Origin: Marinospirillum perlucidum
Lineage (GTDB): Bacteria; Pseudomonadota; Gammaproteobacteria; Pseudomonadales; Halomonadaceae
Reading direction: 5' to 3'
NCBI RefSeq assembly: GCF_003336805.1
Contig: NZ_QFWJ01000009.1
Coordinates: forward strand, 1-64,000
Length of the DNA stretch: 64,000 bases
The translations under genes were made by a program, and so were the position numbers. A model generated the notes under the pieces. It was not told the DNA's origin and ran no database searches. It saw only the letters and a list, made by a program, of their open reading frames with translations. Of this stretch, positions 27,715-36,811 are shown in pieces. Every line of letters begins with the position of its first letter. The first letter of the stretch is position 1.

Positions 27715-28242
27715 ATGAGCTACAACAAGATTCCTGCTGGCAAGTCGCTGCCGGACGATATCAATGTCATCATCGAAATTCCGGCCAACCATGCTCCGGT
27801 AAAATACGAAATCGACAAGGACATGGACGCACTGGTCGTTGACCGTTTTATGGCCACGCCCATGTTCTACCCAGCCAACTATGGCTTTATTCCTCAAACC
27901 CTGAGTGATGATGGCGATCCCCTGGATGTTCTGGTTATCACTCCACATCCGGTTGAGCCAGGCAGTGTTATCCGTTGTCGTGCTGTTGGCGTTCTCAACA
28001 TGACCGATGAATCCGGTGAAGACGCCAAGCTGATTGCTGTTCCTCACGACAAGCTGACAGCCATCTACAAGGACATCAAGGACATCAACGATGTACCTGA
28101 GCTGCTGCGCAAGCAGATCGCTCACTTCTTCGAGAACTACAAGGATCTGGAAGAAGGCAAGTGGGTGAAGGTTGAGAACTGGGGCACTGCCGACGAAGCC
28201 CGCGCTGAAATCACCAAATCAGCTGCTGCTTACAAGGGTTAA
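27715..28242 (+). CDS. ppa: Inorganic pyrophosphatase, family I
   Basis: This cytosolic enzyme hydrolyses PPi to phosphate, driving biosynthetic reactions forward. The 175-residue length is standard. The active-site signature [12 protein letters not shown] is present with its metal-binding aspartates, as are [16 protein letters not shown] and [11 protein letters not shown]. It has its own promoter and a strong terminator. Confidence 0.97.
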   Translation: MSYNKIPAGKSLPDDINVIIEIPANHAPVKYEIDKDMDALVVDRFMATPMFYPANYGFIPQTLSDDGDPLDVLVITPHPVEPGSVIRCRAVGVLNMTDESGEDAKLIAVPHDKLTAIYKDIKDINDVPELLRKQIAHFFENYKDLEEGKWVKVENWGTADEARAEITKSAAAYKG

Positions 28243-28252
28243 TTCCCTGCCG

Positions 28253-28289
28253 ACTCTACCCGAAGACGCAAGTCTGCGGGTAGAGTTTT
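28253..28289 (+). terminator. Rho-independent terminator of ppa
   Basis: A 15-base stem with one mismatch (28253-28267 with 28272-28286) is closed by a GCAA tetraloop and followed by TTTT. It sits 10 bases past the ppa stop and just before the end of the convergent GGDEF-EAL gene. Confidence 0.9.
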
Positions 28290-28292
28290 GCA

Positions 28293-30224
28293 TTAAGCTC
28301 CCCTTGCCTGAATCCAGGCCAAGAGTTCTTTTGCCGGCAAGGGGCGGCTAAACCAGTAGCCTTGGCCACTCATGCACTCCTGTGCGGCCAGAAACTCTTG
28401 TTGCTCCTGATTTTCAATCCCTTCTGCCAAGACTTCCAGGTGCATAGCCTTGCCCATGGCAATGACTGCTGCAACGATCTCTCCACCGGTTGTATCGCCC
28501 GGCAAATCCTGCACAAAACTACGATCGATTTTCAATTTGTCGATCGGCAACCGCTTCAAATATGCCAGGGATGAATAGCCGGTACCAAAATCATCAATCG
28601 CCAGCTTGACCCCCAGATTCTTAAGCTCCTGCAGGTATTCATCAGCCTGATCACCACGGGATATCAAGGCAGTCTCGGTAATTTCCAGCTCCAGACTTGC
28701 TGGTGGAAAAGCATAATCCTGAAGTATTCCGGCAATTCTCTCGACCAGACCTGACTCGGTAAACTGGCGTGGCGAAATATTGACGGCCACAGATTCCAGC
28801 TCGATTCCTTGTGATTTCCACTGCATGAAATCCTGCAAAGAACGCTTGAGCACCCACTCGCCCAGAAGGCCGATCAAGCCACTTTGTTCGGCATGGGGAA
28901 TAAAATCCAGAGGCGGAATCATGCCCAGCTCAGGATCCTGCCAACGTACCAGCGCCTCTACGCCCTTGCAGCGCCCGGTTTTTAAATCCAGCAAAGGTTG
29001 ATAGTAAACTCTCAGTTCTTCTTGATCCAAAGCCCGACGTAAACGATGTTCAGTATTCAGGTAGGTCTGGGCTTTTTGGGTCAATTCACTGGTGTAGCTG
29101 GCGTAGGTGTTACGCCCCATATCCTTGGCCCGGTAGAGAGCAGCATCAGCATTTCGCACCAGCTCTTCAGCGGTTGCTGCGTCACTGGGATAAATGCTGG
29201 TACCGATACTGGCTGTCAACCAGATTTGCTGACCGGAAGCCAGTGTGAAAGGATTTTTGATAACCTCCAGCACTTCTGCAGCCCGAGTATAAAGCTCCTT
29301 ATCATTTTGAAGACCTTCATAAACCAGCAGAAACTCGTCCCCACCCAATCGAGCCAACAAGGAGGTATCGCCCCAATGAGTCTGCAAGCGTCGCGCAGCC
29401 GTCAACAAAAGCTCATCGCCAGCCTGGTGCCCCAAGCTATCATTGAGCGTTTTAAAACTATCCAGATCCAGTAAAAGCACCCCAATTTTAGTCTGCCAGC
29501 GACTGGCGCGAATCATGGCATTTTCCAGCTGCATGGAGACCAGACTACGATTGGGCAAGTCCGTCAGGGGGTCATAGTTGACCAGACGCTGCAGCCGAGT
29601 ATGACTTTCTTCAAGCTGGCTGATATCGGATAAAACCACCAGATAACGACTCATGTCACCTTCGTGGATCAGCTTGATGGTGACCCAGAGATGGCAGTAA
29701 CCATCCCCGTGGCGCTTTTGTACCAAGCGCCCCTGCCAACTTTGCTGTTTTAACAACTGCCGAAAGATTTCCCGGTAATAGGCTGGAGACTGGTCATTAT
29801 TAATCAAAACCGGGATACGCCGCCCGAGGTATTCCTTTTCATGCACCCCGAGAATTTGTTCACCTGCAGGATTCATGGAACTAACGCGCCGGTGACGATC
29901 CAGAATCAACAAGCCTTCATTGGTCGCCTCATAGAACACCCCCGCCTGCTGAAGCTGTTTACGACTGGCCAATAGCCGCTCAATAAGATGCTCCTGGACC
30001 CTAAGCGCGCGATAGACCAACCAGGCAATTAACAGACTGCTCAGGGTAATAAACAGCAATCCCTTGCGGGTTTGTAGCTGATGCAACAAATCAACCGGCA
30101 AGTTCATCGAAGCAAGAAAGCGATCACTGTAAACAATCCACAAGGCACTGAGCAGCGCGTAAATACCCGCAATTTTAACCATTTGTACAAAACGCGGCTG
30201 CCGCACAACATCCACAAGCTTCAT
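28293..30224 (-). CDS. Membrane-bound PAS-GGDEF-EAL protein (c-di-GMP turnover)
   Basis: The 643-residue protein has two N-terminal membrane helices (about 14-32 and 54-72), a PAS domain (about 95-200; NEGLLILDRHRRVSSMNPAG), a GGDEF domain with intact ARLGGDEF at 292-298, and an EAL domain with GVEALVRW (EAL at 423-425) and IDDFGTGYSSLAYLKRLPID. Both active-site signatures look intact, so it could make or degrade c-di-GMP. Which activity dominates cannot be read. It stands alone, converging on ppa. Confidence 0.92.
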   Translation of the reverse strand: MKLVDVVRQPRFVQMVKIAGIYALLSALWIVYSDRFLASMNLPVDLLHQLQTRKGLLFITLSSLLIAWLVYRALRVQEHLIERLLASRKQLQQAGVFYEATNEGLLILDRHRRVSSMNPAGEQILGVHEKEYLGRRIPVLINNDQSPAYYREIFRQLLKQQSWQGRLVQKRHGDGYCHLWVTIKLIHEGDMSRYLVVLSDISQLEESHTRLQRLVNYDPLTDLPNRSLVSMQLENAMIRASRWQTKIGVLLLDLDSFKTLNDSLGHQAGDELLLTAARRLQTHWGDTSLLARLGGDEFLLVYEGLQNDKELYTRAAEVLEVIKNPFTLASGQQIWLTASIGTSIYPSDAATAEELVRNADAALYRAKDMGRNTYASYTSELTQKAQTYLNTEHRLRRALDQEELRVYYQPLLDLKTGRCKGVEALVRWQDPELGMIPPLDFIPHAEQSGLIGLLGEWVLKRSLQDFMQWKSQGIELESVAVNISPRQFTESGLVERIAGILQDYAFPPASLELEITETALISRGDQADEYLQELKNLGVKLAIDDFGTGYSSLAYLKRLPIDKLKIDRSFVQDLPGDTTGGEIVAAVIAMGKAMHLEVLAEGIENQEQQEFLAAQECMSGQGYWFSRPLPAKELLAWIQARGA

Positions 30225-30521
30225 AGTACTCCTTACTGGCCATCAGCAATTGCCTGAGAAAAGGAAGACACAGACAAAGAGATTAATGCTTTTTTTGGAT
30301 TATTTTCTATGCTGAGTATAGAAGCAGAATAAAAAAATGCTCGGAAAGTCTTGGAGCGAACCTGAACCCCAACCAGAAAAACAGAAGTGCAAAACGACCA
30401 AGGGAAACGGCAGCTTCATCAAGCAGGTGCGTTAACAACGCCAGACAAGCTTTTAATCCTTTGCCGTTCTGTTCTTTCACGACTGTAAAAAAGACTTTCT
30501 GATGACCTGGGGAGTAAAGCG

Positions 30522-30887
30522 ATGAGCCAATCAAGCCTGCCCTGTTTTGATCAGTTACTGGAACTGGCCAGAGAAGCACCGGATCAGCTGGAAAACCTAC
30601 GCCTGAAAATGACCCGGGAAATTCTCGATGGAGTTCCTGATCGTCAGATGCGTCAACGGCTCCAGCAGTTAAGCTTTCGGATTGATGCAGAAAGACGCCG
30701 TGGCCGACCACCCCTGGCTCTTTGCATGCATTACAGTGAGCTCATGCATCGGCATCTGGAAAAACTGCATCAGCATCTGGATTTCTTTCTGGAACCCTTG
30801 CCCGAAACTGACCTGCCGACTACGGCCAGCATATCCCGGCCATCAGGCAAGATCCTGCAGCTAGCAGACTACCGCAAGGGGGCCTGA
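30522..30887 (+). CDS. DUF3135-family protein
   Basis: The 121-residue soluble protein fits the DUF3135 pattern: an LPCFDQLLELAREAPDQLEN opening, a helix with TREILDGVPDRQMRQRLQQL, then RIDAERRRGRPPLALCMHYS. The family function is unknown. The gene has a clear ribosome site (GGGGAG upstream of ATG 30522). Its last 19 bases overlap the end of the convergent LysR gene. Confidence 0.7.
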   Translation: MSQSSLPCFDQLLELAREAPDQLENLRLKMTREILDGVPDRQMRQRLQQLSFRIDAERRRGRPPLALCMHYSELMHRHLEKLHQHLDFFLEPLPETDLPTTASISRPSGKILQLADYRKGA

Positions 30888-31792
30888 GGCTCAGTTTCAG
30901 CACCACGTGAACTGGTGCCCTGGCGCCAGTGCAGGTATTCATCGAGCAAATGCTGGTAACGCTCGGCCAATTGCTCCTTGCTTCTGCGCACCCGATAAAC
31001 CGGCCAGCTTACCTCTTCACCCAGATACCATTCACGGGTTTGTTGCTGCCAGGGCGAGGCCTCCCAGACACTGCGTGGTAAAACCGTAAATCCCAGACCA
31101 CGCGCTACCGCATCCAATGCCAAGTGCACTTGATTGACATAACTACGCTGGGTCAATTGATGCAAGCCACGGTATTCACTGGGAAAATTACTGGCCAACC
31201 ATTTGCTGGCCTGACTCTGGCCTTCTTCATGGCCAATAAAACCCAAGCTGAGCAATTCCTGCAGGGAGCTGCCTTGAAAGTCAGCAGGCACCACCACCGC
31301 CAGGCTTTCCTGCAGATAGAGTTCGAAATCCAGTTCCGGGTGCTTTTCCTGCTGGCTAACCAGTGCCAGGTCTATCTGGCGATTACGGAGGGCTTCCAGC
31401 GCTTGCTGGCTGGAGGCAAAAGTAAGATGCAGGCGTAATCTGGGGTGGTTTTTCAAATAGCCCAGAGCAAAGGGATAAAAGAGAATCCCCAGGGTTTCGA
31501 TACTGGATAGTCGACATTCCCCACCTTCAACCAGCTCCTGTTCCAGGGTAGAGCGGAACTGGTCATGCTCGGCAAAAAGTCGCAGGGCATAGTCATAAAC
31601 CTGACGACCGGCTTCGGTCAACTCAAAGCGCTTGCCCTTGCGGGCCAGCAGGGGGACGGCAAAATAATCCTCGAGCTTGCGCACATGCTGACTGACACCT
31701 GGCTGAGTCATGCCCAACTGCTTGGCGGTGTGGGTGAAACTTCCTGTTTCTACGAGGGTAATAAAGGTTTTAAAAAAAGCGGCGTTAAACAT
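30869..31792 (-). CDS. LysR-family transcriptional regulator
   Basis: The 307-residue protein has the LysR helix-turn-helix at its N-terminus (FITLVETGSFTHTAKQLGMT then QPGVSQHVRKLEDYFAVPLL) and a C-terminal effector-binding domain (about 90-295). The regulated gene is unclear. LysR regulators often act on a divergent neighbour, but here the nearest upstream gene (the NCS2-type permease) is on the same strand and has its own terminator. The C-terminal tail is short and charged. Confidence 0.9.
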   Translation of the reverse strand: MFNAAFFKTFITLVETGSFTHTAKQLGMTQPGVSQHVRKLEDYFAVPLLARKGKRFELTEAGRQVYDYALRLFAEHDQFRSTLEQELVEGGECRLSSIETLGILFYPFALGYLKNHPRLRLHLTFASSQQALEALRNRQIDLALVSQQEKHPELDFELYLQESLAVVVPADFQGSSLQELLSLGFIGHEEGQSQASKWLASNFPSEYRGLHQLTQRSYVNQVHLALDAVARGLGFTVLPRSVWEASPWQQQTREWYLGEEVSWPVYRVRRSKEQLAERYQHLLDEYLHWRQGTSSRGAETEPQAPLR

Positions 31793-31834
31793 GCTGTCAA
31801 ACTCAATCCTTCAATTCATTGTCTGAAGCATAAC

Positions 31835-31864
31835 AAAAAACCCCCGACCGCAAGGGGTCGGGGG
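31835..31864 (-). terminator. Rho-independent terminator of the permease gene
   Basis: CCCCCGACC (31841-31849) pairs with GGTCGGGGG (31856-31864). On the minus strand it is followed by a run of six U (31835-31840). It lies about 55 bases past the permease stop. Confidence 0.9.
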
Positions 31865-31918
31865 TCAAAGTCTTGCCGAAAAAGCCTGAATCTATTTAAG
31901 GCTTAGTGGCAACTGCTA

Positions 31919-33331
31919 TCAGGATTTGGATGCAGCCGTTTCGTCTTCATCCTTGTCGACCGGCATATTATCCTCGACGTGGATGGGTTCTTCGGCATCC
32001 TCGGATGCCTTCTTGCGGCCGCGATACTCGACCATGAAGAACATCACCAGGCCAACACCCAGACCCCAGGCGGCGCCGTGGGTTGCCAGAACCACACCCA
32101 TAACGCCTGCCACACCCATGGAGGTGGCATTATCAATCTGCTCAACCGCTACGGCAATACACAGGTAGCCGGTAATCAGCAGGGTGATTGACAGGGCAAT
32201 TGGCAGTACCGGCTTGAACAGAGTGACCAGTGGCAGCATGAACAAGGCGATGAAACCGACAATCCAGAAAACACTGGCACCTGAGTAGATGGTATCCATG
32301 GCTTTGCGGCCATAACGGTAACGCTCGGCGATGGTTGCCATGGCACCGGTGAACAAAGGACCGGCCAGACCAGGGTAAGGGGCCAGCAGCGCATGAATAA
32401 CATTACGAATACCAGTCACCAGGTGAACCCGGTCCACATTGACTTCGATTTTTTCATCCGGACGCAGGTGGTCAACACGCTTGATCAGACTCTGGCCCAC
32501 GATGATGTCACCAAAAGCAATGATATAGGCAATGATGGCTGTAGGAATTGCAGCAGCCAGGAGTTCAATGCCGGGGAAGCCGACCGAGAAAGGCAGATAA
32601 GCCCAGATCGAAGCGAAATCCGGAACATTCACCCCCCACTCCACTTCAGGCAGAGGATATTCAGTCACCCCCCAGCCGATAAACATGGTCAGCAGCATAC
32701 CGGGAACCATGCCATAACTGGCGATCAGTTTGGCCCAGCGATGCTTTTCCGTCCAGTCACGGAAAGACAGTGAAAAGAGGACATAAACCGTCACCAGACC
32801 ACCAATACCCAGCGACAGAGGAGTGCTATGGAGACGCCCACCTGCACTGATTTCACCACTGATGGCAGCAATACCGGCACCGAGCAGGATACCGGCCTTG
32901 ATGGAGTTGGGGATATTATCCACCAGCTTGGTACCCAGGCGGGTTACCGCCATGAACAGGAAGATAAAAGCCACGACCAGTTGCAGGGCAACCAGTGCGC
33001 GGATGGCATCCGGCCCTGCTTCGTATTCACCAACAAACAGCAGTACCACCGGAATCGCCGGGGTGATCCAGCCGGGAACAAAGGGCACACCCAAGAGGGT
33101 GGGCAGCATAAAGCCAACACCACAGACAACAACAAAGGCCAGGGCAACGTTGTAGGGCAGTCCCAGGTACTGTTCCAGTAGAGGAATCATACCCATGGCG
33201 ACAACGAACATTACCAACGCCTGAATGGTCTCGGGAATTTCCCAGCGGTAATGGATAAAGGGCAAGCGGATTTTAAAGGGGCCAGCAGGCCAGTAGGGAT
33301 GTTCTTCCCCGTGTTTACGTTTCAAGAGCAC
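31919..33331 (-). CDS. NCS2/SLC23-type nucleobase permease
   Basis: The 470-residue inner-membrane transporter has around twelve to fourteen hydrophobic segments. It resembles xanthine/uracil permeases: a PFIHYRWEIPETIQALVMFV opening, NSIKAGILLGAGIAAISGEI, and a polar AFGDIIVGQSLIKRVDHLRP loop where the substrate-binding region is expected. The C-terminus is a long acidic tail (EDAEEPIHVEDNMPVDKDED), unusual in length. The start is GTG (33329-33331), with GGA nine bases upstream. The substrate is inferred only at family level; purines or uracil are likely. Confidence 0.75.
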   Translation of the reverse strand: MLLKRKHGEEHPYWPAGPFKIRLPFIHYRWEIPETIQALVMFVVAMGMIPLLEQYLGLPYNVALAFVVVCGVGFMLPTLLGVPFVPGWITPAIPVVLLFVGEYEAGPDAIRALVALQLVVAFIFLFMAVTRLGTKLVDNIPNSIKAGILLGAGIAAISGEISAGGRLHSTPLSLGIGGLVTVYVLFSLSFRDWTEKHRWAKLIASYGMVPGMLLTMFIGWGVTEYPLPEVEWGVNVPDFASIWAYLPFSVGFPGIELLAAAIPTAIIAYIIAFGDIIVGQSLIKRVDHLRPDEKIEVNVDRVHLVTGIRNVIHALLAPYPGLAGPLFTGAMATIAERYRYGRKAMDTIYSGASVFWIVGFIALFMLPLVTLFKPVLPIALSITLLITGYLCIAVAVEQIDNATSMGVAGVMGVVLATHGAAWGLGVGLVMFFMVEYRGRKKASEDAEEPIHVEDNMPVDKDEDETAASKS

Positions 33332-33844
33332 GTCTCTAGTTCCTTGTATGGATTTATCTTTGTGCCTTCAATCGCATCCTTCGATGCAATCACCACATGG
33401 AACCGACGTCACTTTACTGTTTTTATAGGTGTGATCGTTCAGCAGTTGCTTTTTACGCATATCACCTTGAAAAAACTATTCGACCTTTGATTGTTATACT
33501 TTATTGCTAGTCGCTGAATCCCCGATAAAATCTATGCAAATAGACCTGACTTGCCGGTCATTCTTCTGTGAAAATGAAATTTTACAGGATGACAAATAGA
33601 TGACAGCTTCTTTTTTATAAGCCTTGTATTGCAAGTACCCAGGGACGGCTAAAAATCTTGCCCAACCCCTAAATACTAGCCTCCGGGTGAAATAGAGTTT
33701 TCCCGCATTGCGGGAAATGAGGATTCCAAGATCGAAACGCCTGAAAATTTTCTTAAATTTCAGTATTTTTTGCATCAAAAGCAGGCAAAGGCCTGGGCGA
33801 ATGCTTTATCATAGTTTGCATTCTTATCGAACCGAGGAGTTTTC
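33332..33844. other. 513-base intergenic region with a perfect palindrome
   Basis: This divergent region between the permease and ppnN contains no convincing gene. A 94-codon frame on the minus strand (33494-33778) has no family resemblance. It must hold both promoters. The main structure is the palindrome at 33699-33717. Confidence 0.6.
33699..33717. promoter_or_regulatory. Perfect 19-base palindrome, operator-like
   Basis: TTTCCCGCA and TGCGGGAAA are exact inverted repeats around a single central T. The site lies about 130 bases ahead of ppnN and 370 bases ahead of the permease start. No U-tract follows on either strand, so a dimeric repressor or activator site is more likely than a terminator. 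I do not recognise the protein that would bind. Confidence 0.45.
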
Positions 33845-35230
33845 ATGTCCAGCAGGACTGATCCAAGTGCTAGTGTTGATGCCCTGGTTTCTCCCGAGGG
33901 CAGTCTGGAAGTTTTATCTCAACACGAAGTCAACCGCTTAAAAGACACGTCGCGCAATGGCCACCATGATCTTCTGCGCCGCTGTGCCCTGGCGGTTCTC
34001 TCCTGTGGCAGTCCTCTGGATGACAGCAAAGCTCTTCTGGAACTGCATCCGGGTTTTGATATTGAAGTCCTGCAGCAGGACAGAGGCATACGTTTAAAGC
34101 TAACCCAAGCACCCGCTGATGCCTTTGTCGATGGAGAAATGATTCGCGGAATTCGCGAACACCTCTTTGCAGTGCTACGCGATCTGGTTTATGTCAGCAA
34201 TGAAATTGAACTCAACCCACGATATGACCTGAACACCAGTGAAGGCATTACCGATGCTGTCTTCCATATCCTGCGCAATGCTCATGTACTCCAGGCCAAC
34301 CAGCACCCTAATCTGGTCGTCTGCTGGGGCGGTCATTCCATCTCCCGGGAAGAATACGAATACACCAAGGATGTTGGCTATCACCTAGGCCTTCGGGGTC
34401 TGGATATCTGCACCGGCTGTGGTCCGGGTGCCATGAAAGGCCCCATGAAAGGGGCCAACGTAGCCCATGCCAAGCAACGCACCTCGCAGCGCCGCTATAT
34501 CGGGATTTCCGAACCCGGCATCATTGCAGCCGAAGCCCCCAACCCCATCGTCAATGAGCTGGTTATCATGCCGGACATAGAAAAACGTCTGGAAGCTTTT
34601 GTTCGGGTCGGCCACGGCATTATCGTTTTTCCCGGCGGGGTGGGCACAGCCGAGGAAATCCTCTACCTGCTAGGCTTGCTTAGTAACCCGGACAACCAGC
34701 AGCAGCCCTTCCCGGTTATTTTCACCGGACCTGCGTCTTCTGCCGACTACTTTCGACAGATCGACCAGTTTATCGGTCAGGTTTTCGGGGAAAGCATGCG
34801 TGAGCGCTACGCCATCCTGATTGACGATCCTCCCGCTGTTGCCCGGGCTATGAAAGAAGGCATTACCCGCGTCACCGATTACCGGCGCCAGCAGAATGAC
34901 GCCTTTTACTTCAACTGGCGTCTGAAAATTGACCTGCTTTTTCAAGAACCCTTCATCCCCACTCATAAAGCCATGTCCAAGCTGGAACTGCACCCACAAC
35001 AGCCTGCCGATCAGCTAGCAGCTAATCTGCGCCGTGCTTTTTCAGGCATCGTTGCTGGCAATGTCAAGGATCATGGTATCCGGGCCATCGAAGAAAAAGG
35101 CCCTTTTCAGTTGCAAGGCGACCCGGATTTAATGCAGTCGCTGGATGAATTACTCAGGGCATTTGTCAGCCAGGGGCGCATGAAACTGGCAGGAAAAGCC
35201 TATAATCCCTGCTATCAGCTAGTCACTTGA
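33845..35230 (+). CDS. ppnN: Nucleotide 5'-monophosphate nucleosidase PpnN (YgdH)
   Basis: PpnN cleaves purine and pyrimidine monophosphates to base and ribose-5-phosphate and is stimulated by (p)ppGpp. The 461-residue length agrees with YgdH. The LOG-type core shows CTGCGPGAMKGPMKGANVAH and the signature VFPGGVGTAEEILYLLGLL, flanked by the N- and C-terminal PpnN domains (WGGHSISREEYEYTKDVGYH). The ribosome site GAGGAG precedes ATG 33845. The window also encodes RelA, so a (p)ppGpp link is plausible. Confidence 0.93.
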   Translation: MSSRTDPSASVDALVSPEGSLEVLSQHEVNRLKDTSRNGHHDLLRRCALAVLSCGSPLDDSKALLELHPGFDIEVLQQDRGIRLKLTQAPADAFVDGEMIRGIREHLFAVLRDLVYVSNEIELNPRYDLNTSEGITDAVFHILRNAHVLQANQHPNLVVCWGGHSISREEYEYTKDVGYHLGLRGLDICTGCGPGAMKGPMKGANVAHAKQRTSQRRYIGISEPGIIAAEAPNPIVNELVIMPDIEKRLEAFVRVGHGIIVFPGGVGTAEEILYLLGLLSNPDNQQQPFPVIFTGPASSADYFRQIDQFIGQVFGESMRERYAILIDDPPAVARAMKEGITRVTDYRRQQNDAFYFNWRLKIDLLFQEPFIPTHKAMSKLELHPQQPADQLAANLRRAFSGIVAGNVKDHGIRAIEEKGPFQLQGDPDLMQSLDELLRAFVSQGRMKLAGKAYNPCYQLVT

Positions 35231-35347
35231 GAGAAGTGTGTACAAGTTGACATAAAAACCACGTGCAACTACTAGAGGTTTTTTTGTTAAGCTGTAAACT
35301 TCAAACCACCATAACTGGGACAAGTTTTATACCGGAGAAGTTTTACC

Positions 35348-35665
35348 ATGGTTGATATGGCCAAAATGAAGGAGCAAGCCCTTCAGCGCAAACGAGAACA
35401 TGAAGAAAAGGAATTGCGCAAGCAGATGGGAGGCTCCAAATCCTCGGCACGCCGTGGCTCTTCTCGCGGTTCATCCCGAAGCGGCAGTTCACGAGGACGA
35501 AGCCAGACTCGCGGCCGAGCCAATCCTTCGGCACAAAGAGCTTTGGCCGCCCAGCAACAGAGAAAGCCCAAAAAGCGTAAACGGTCTATCAGCCGCTGGG
35601 TTCTGGATATTCTGCTGGTACTGGGTGCTTTGCTGGTTATCGTCGTGTTCCTGAATCCCTTTTAA
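35348..35665 (+). CDS. Small Arg/Ser-rich tail-anchored protein
   Basis: The 105-residue protein is not one I recognise. It has three parts: a charged helix (KMKEQALQRKREHEEKELRK), a low-complexity Arg/Ser/Gly tract (about 30-62, including SSRGSSRSGSSRGRSQTR) and a basic stretch PKKRKRS followed by one C-terminal membrane helix (about 84-102, VLDILLVLGALLVIVVFLNP). It would sit with the basic part in the cytoplasm, where it could bind nucleic acid or acidic lipid. GGAGAAG precedes the ATG. Its stop shares TTAA (35662-35665) with the convergent flavodoxin. Confidence 0.65.
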   Translation: MVDMAKMKEQALQRKREHEEKELRKQMGGSKSSARRGSSRGSSRSGSSRGRSQTRGRANPSAQRALAAQQQRKPKKRKRSISRWVLDILLVLGALLVIVVFLNPF

Positions 35666-36108
35666 GGCAACTTACTCAACCAGGACTCAATCCATTCTCC
35701 AGCGCCTTCTACAGGTTCAAAATATTCCAGCGCATCTATCGTCAACATTGGCAACAAGGGTTCAGCACCCAGGTCAGCCAATTGGGCATCCAGATTTTTA
35801 CCCGCAGCGCAGAAGCTATCTCCATAAGATGCATCACCCAGAGCAATCACCGCATAGCTACGCCCGGCCAGACTGACTGGCTGACTTTCCAATTGCTGGG
35901 AAAAAGCCTGAAGGCCATCGGGCAAATCACCACTCCCTGTAGTCGAGGTCACGACTAAAAGACTGGCATCACCTTGAATAAAGCCTAGATCTGGATCTTC
36001 GGAAAGCTCAACCTGATGGCCCCGCTGTTGGGCCAGCTCCTGAGCTTTCTCGGCAACCTCTACAGATCCTCCATAAACACTGCCGACCAAAATTTTGATT
36101 GCAGCCAT
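35662..36108 (-). CDS. Flavodoxin (MioC-like)
   Basis: The 148-residue protein is a short-chain flavodoxin. The FMN-phosphate loop reads VGSVYGGSVEVAEK, the second loop STTGSGDLPDGLQAF and the third VIALGDASYGDSFCAAGKNL. It carries one electron at low potential to partner enzymes. MioC of E. coli is needed for biotin synthase activity, and bioA is about 700 bases away, but that link is speculative. In a diazotroph, flavodoxin could also feed nitrogenase, though that is usually a longer, nif-linked form. Confidence 0.88.
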   Translation of the reverse strand: MAAIKILVGSVYGGSVEVAEKAQELAQQRGHQVELSEDPDLGFIQGDASLLVVTSTTGSGDLPDGLQAFSQQLESQPVSLAGRSYAVIALGDASYGDSFCAAGKNLDAQLADLGAEPLLPMLTIDALEYFEPVEGAGEWIESWLSKLP

Positions 36109-36207
36109 TGATTCCTCCTTAAATAGAACCCGTCTATAAAACCAAGTATTTTACTTGGTTTTAGCAATTACCGGCAAGACTTCGCTGTTTTACTTGGCTT
36201 TCCACAT

Positions 36208-36242
36208 AAAAAAATGCCGACCCCAGTAATCAGGATCGGCAT
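36208..36242 (-). terminator. Rho-independent terminator after the small helical protein
   Basis: ATGCCGA (36214-36220) pairs with TCGGCAT (36236-36242), with partial pairing inside. On the minus strand it is followed by a run of U (36208-36213). It lies about 25 bases past the stop of the 106-residue gene. Confidence 0.8.
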
Positions 36243-36268
36243 CTGTTTATACATCTGGCAAAGAATTT

Positions 36269-36589
36269 CTAACGCATAATCTCGTTAATCCGGTCGTGCC
36301 AGTCTTCGGTCAATTGTTGGCGTTTATGGGCGTGCTCCAGAAAGGTCTTATTGAGGGCACAGAACATATCCGCGCATTCTTTTCCCATGTCCAGAGGGTT
36401 CCTGTTTTCATTGCCTGTAGCAAAGCAGGCTTTACTCAAACTGAACCAGGTTTCCCAGTACTGATGCATGGCATCCATTTCCGTTTCCAACAGGGCTTCC
36501 ATCAGTTCCAGCCACTGTTTCTGGAAATCCATCAAGGGCAGCTGCTGCTTTTGCATTTGCTCTTTAAAGGTATCGATCACTGTTTGCAT
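36269..36589 (-). CDS. Small helical protein of unknown function (phasin-like?)
   Basis: The 106-residue protein is predicted to be almost entirely helical (DTFKEQMQKQQLPLMDFQKQ, LMEALLETEMDAMHQYWETW) with scattered aromatic residues and three cysteines. The size and helical character recall phasins that coat polyhydroxyalkanoate granules, but no diagnostic motif is visible, so this is a guess. It has its own terminator. A ribosome-site-like GAGGAGG lies upstream of the ATG at 36587-36589. Confidence 0.55.
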   Translation of the reverse strand: MQTVIDTFKEQMQKQQLPLMDFQKQWLELMEALLETEMDAMHQYWETWFSLSKACFATGNENRNPLDMGKECADMFCALNKTFLEHAHKRQQLTEDWHDRINEIMR

Positions 36590-36769
36590 AGGGTATAGCC
36601 TCCTCGGAGAAAGTTATTCTGTATTTACTCCCCAGCCAAGAATCAAATTTACTGCATCCTTGCCCTTATAATGGTAGCAACACAAAAACTTTACCAACAA
36701 AATATATGACCCGTGTCAGCAATAGCGGTAATTCTTTTGATTGCCTGACTTGTACCCGGCCAAAGACTG

Positions 36770-36801
36770 CTGTTAACCTTCGGTCAATTCCAAGTTAACA
36801 A
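36770..36801. promoter_or_regulatory. BirA-type biotin operator before bioA
   Basis: TGTTAAC (36771-36777) and GTTAACA (36794-36800) form an inverted repeat with a 16-base spacer, ten bases ahead of the bioA start. This resembles the BirA operator (TTGTTAAC, about 15 bases, GTTAACAA). It suggests biotin-dependent repression of bioA. Confidence 0.7.
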
Positions 36802-36811
36802 GAGAGCTGTC

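Noticed and set aside
31235-31990. Possible riboswitch or regulatory RNA linked to the LysR/permease region
   Set aside because: The only structured element is a normal terminator with a U-tract. No conserved purine or other aptamer core was recognised.
33494-33778. 94-codon minus-strand frame in the intergenic region before ppnN
   Set aside because: No ribosome site, no family resemblance and an AT-rich composition unlike the genes around it.
36106-36250. Repeated TTTTACTTGG between flavodoxin and the small helical protein
   Set aside because: Two short copies about 40 bases apart with no further structure are compatible with chance in AT-rich DNA.
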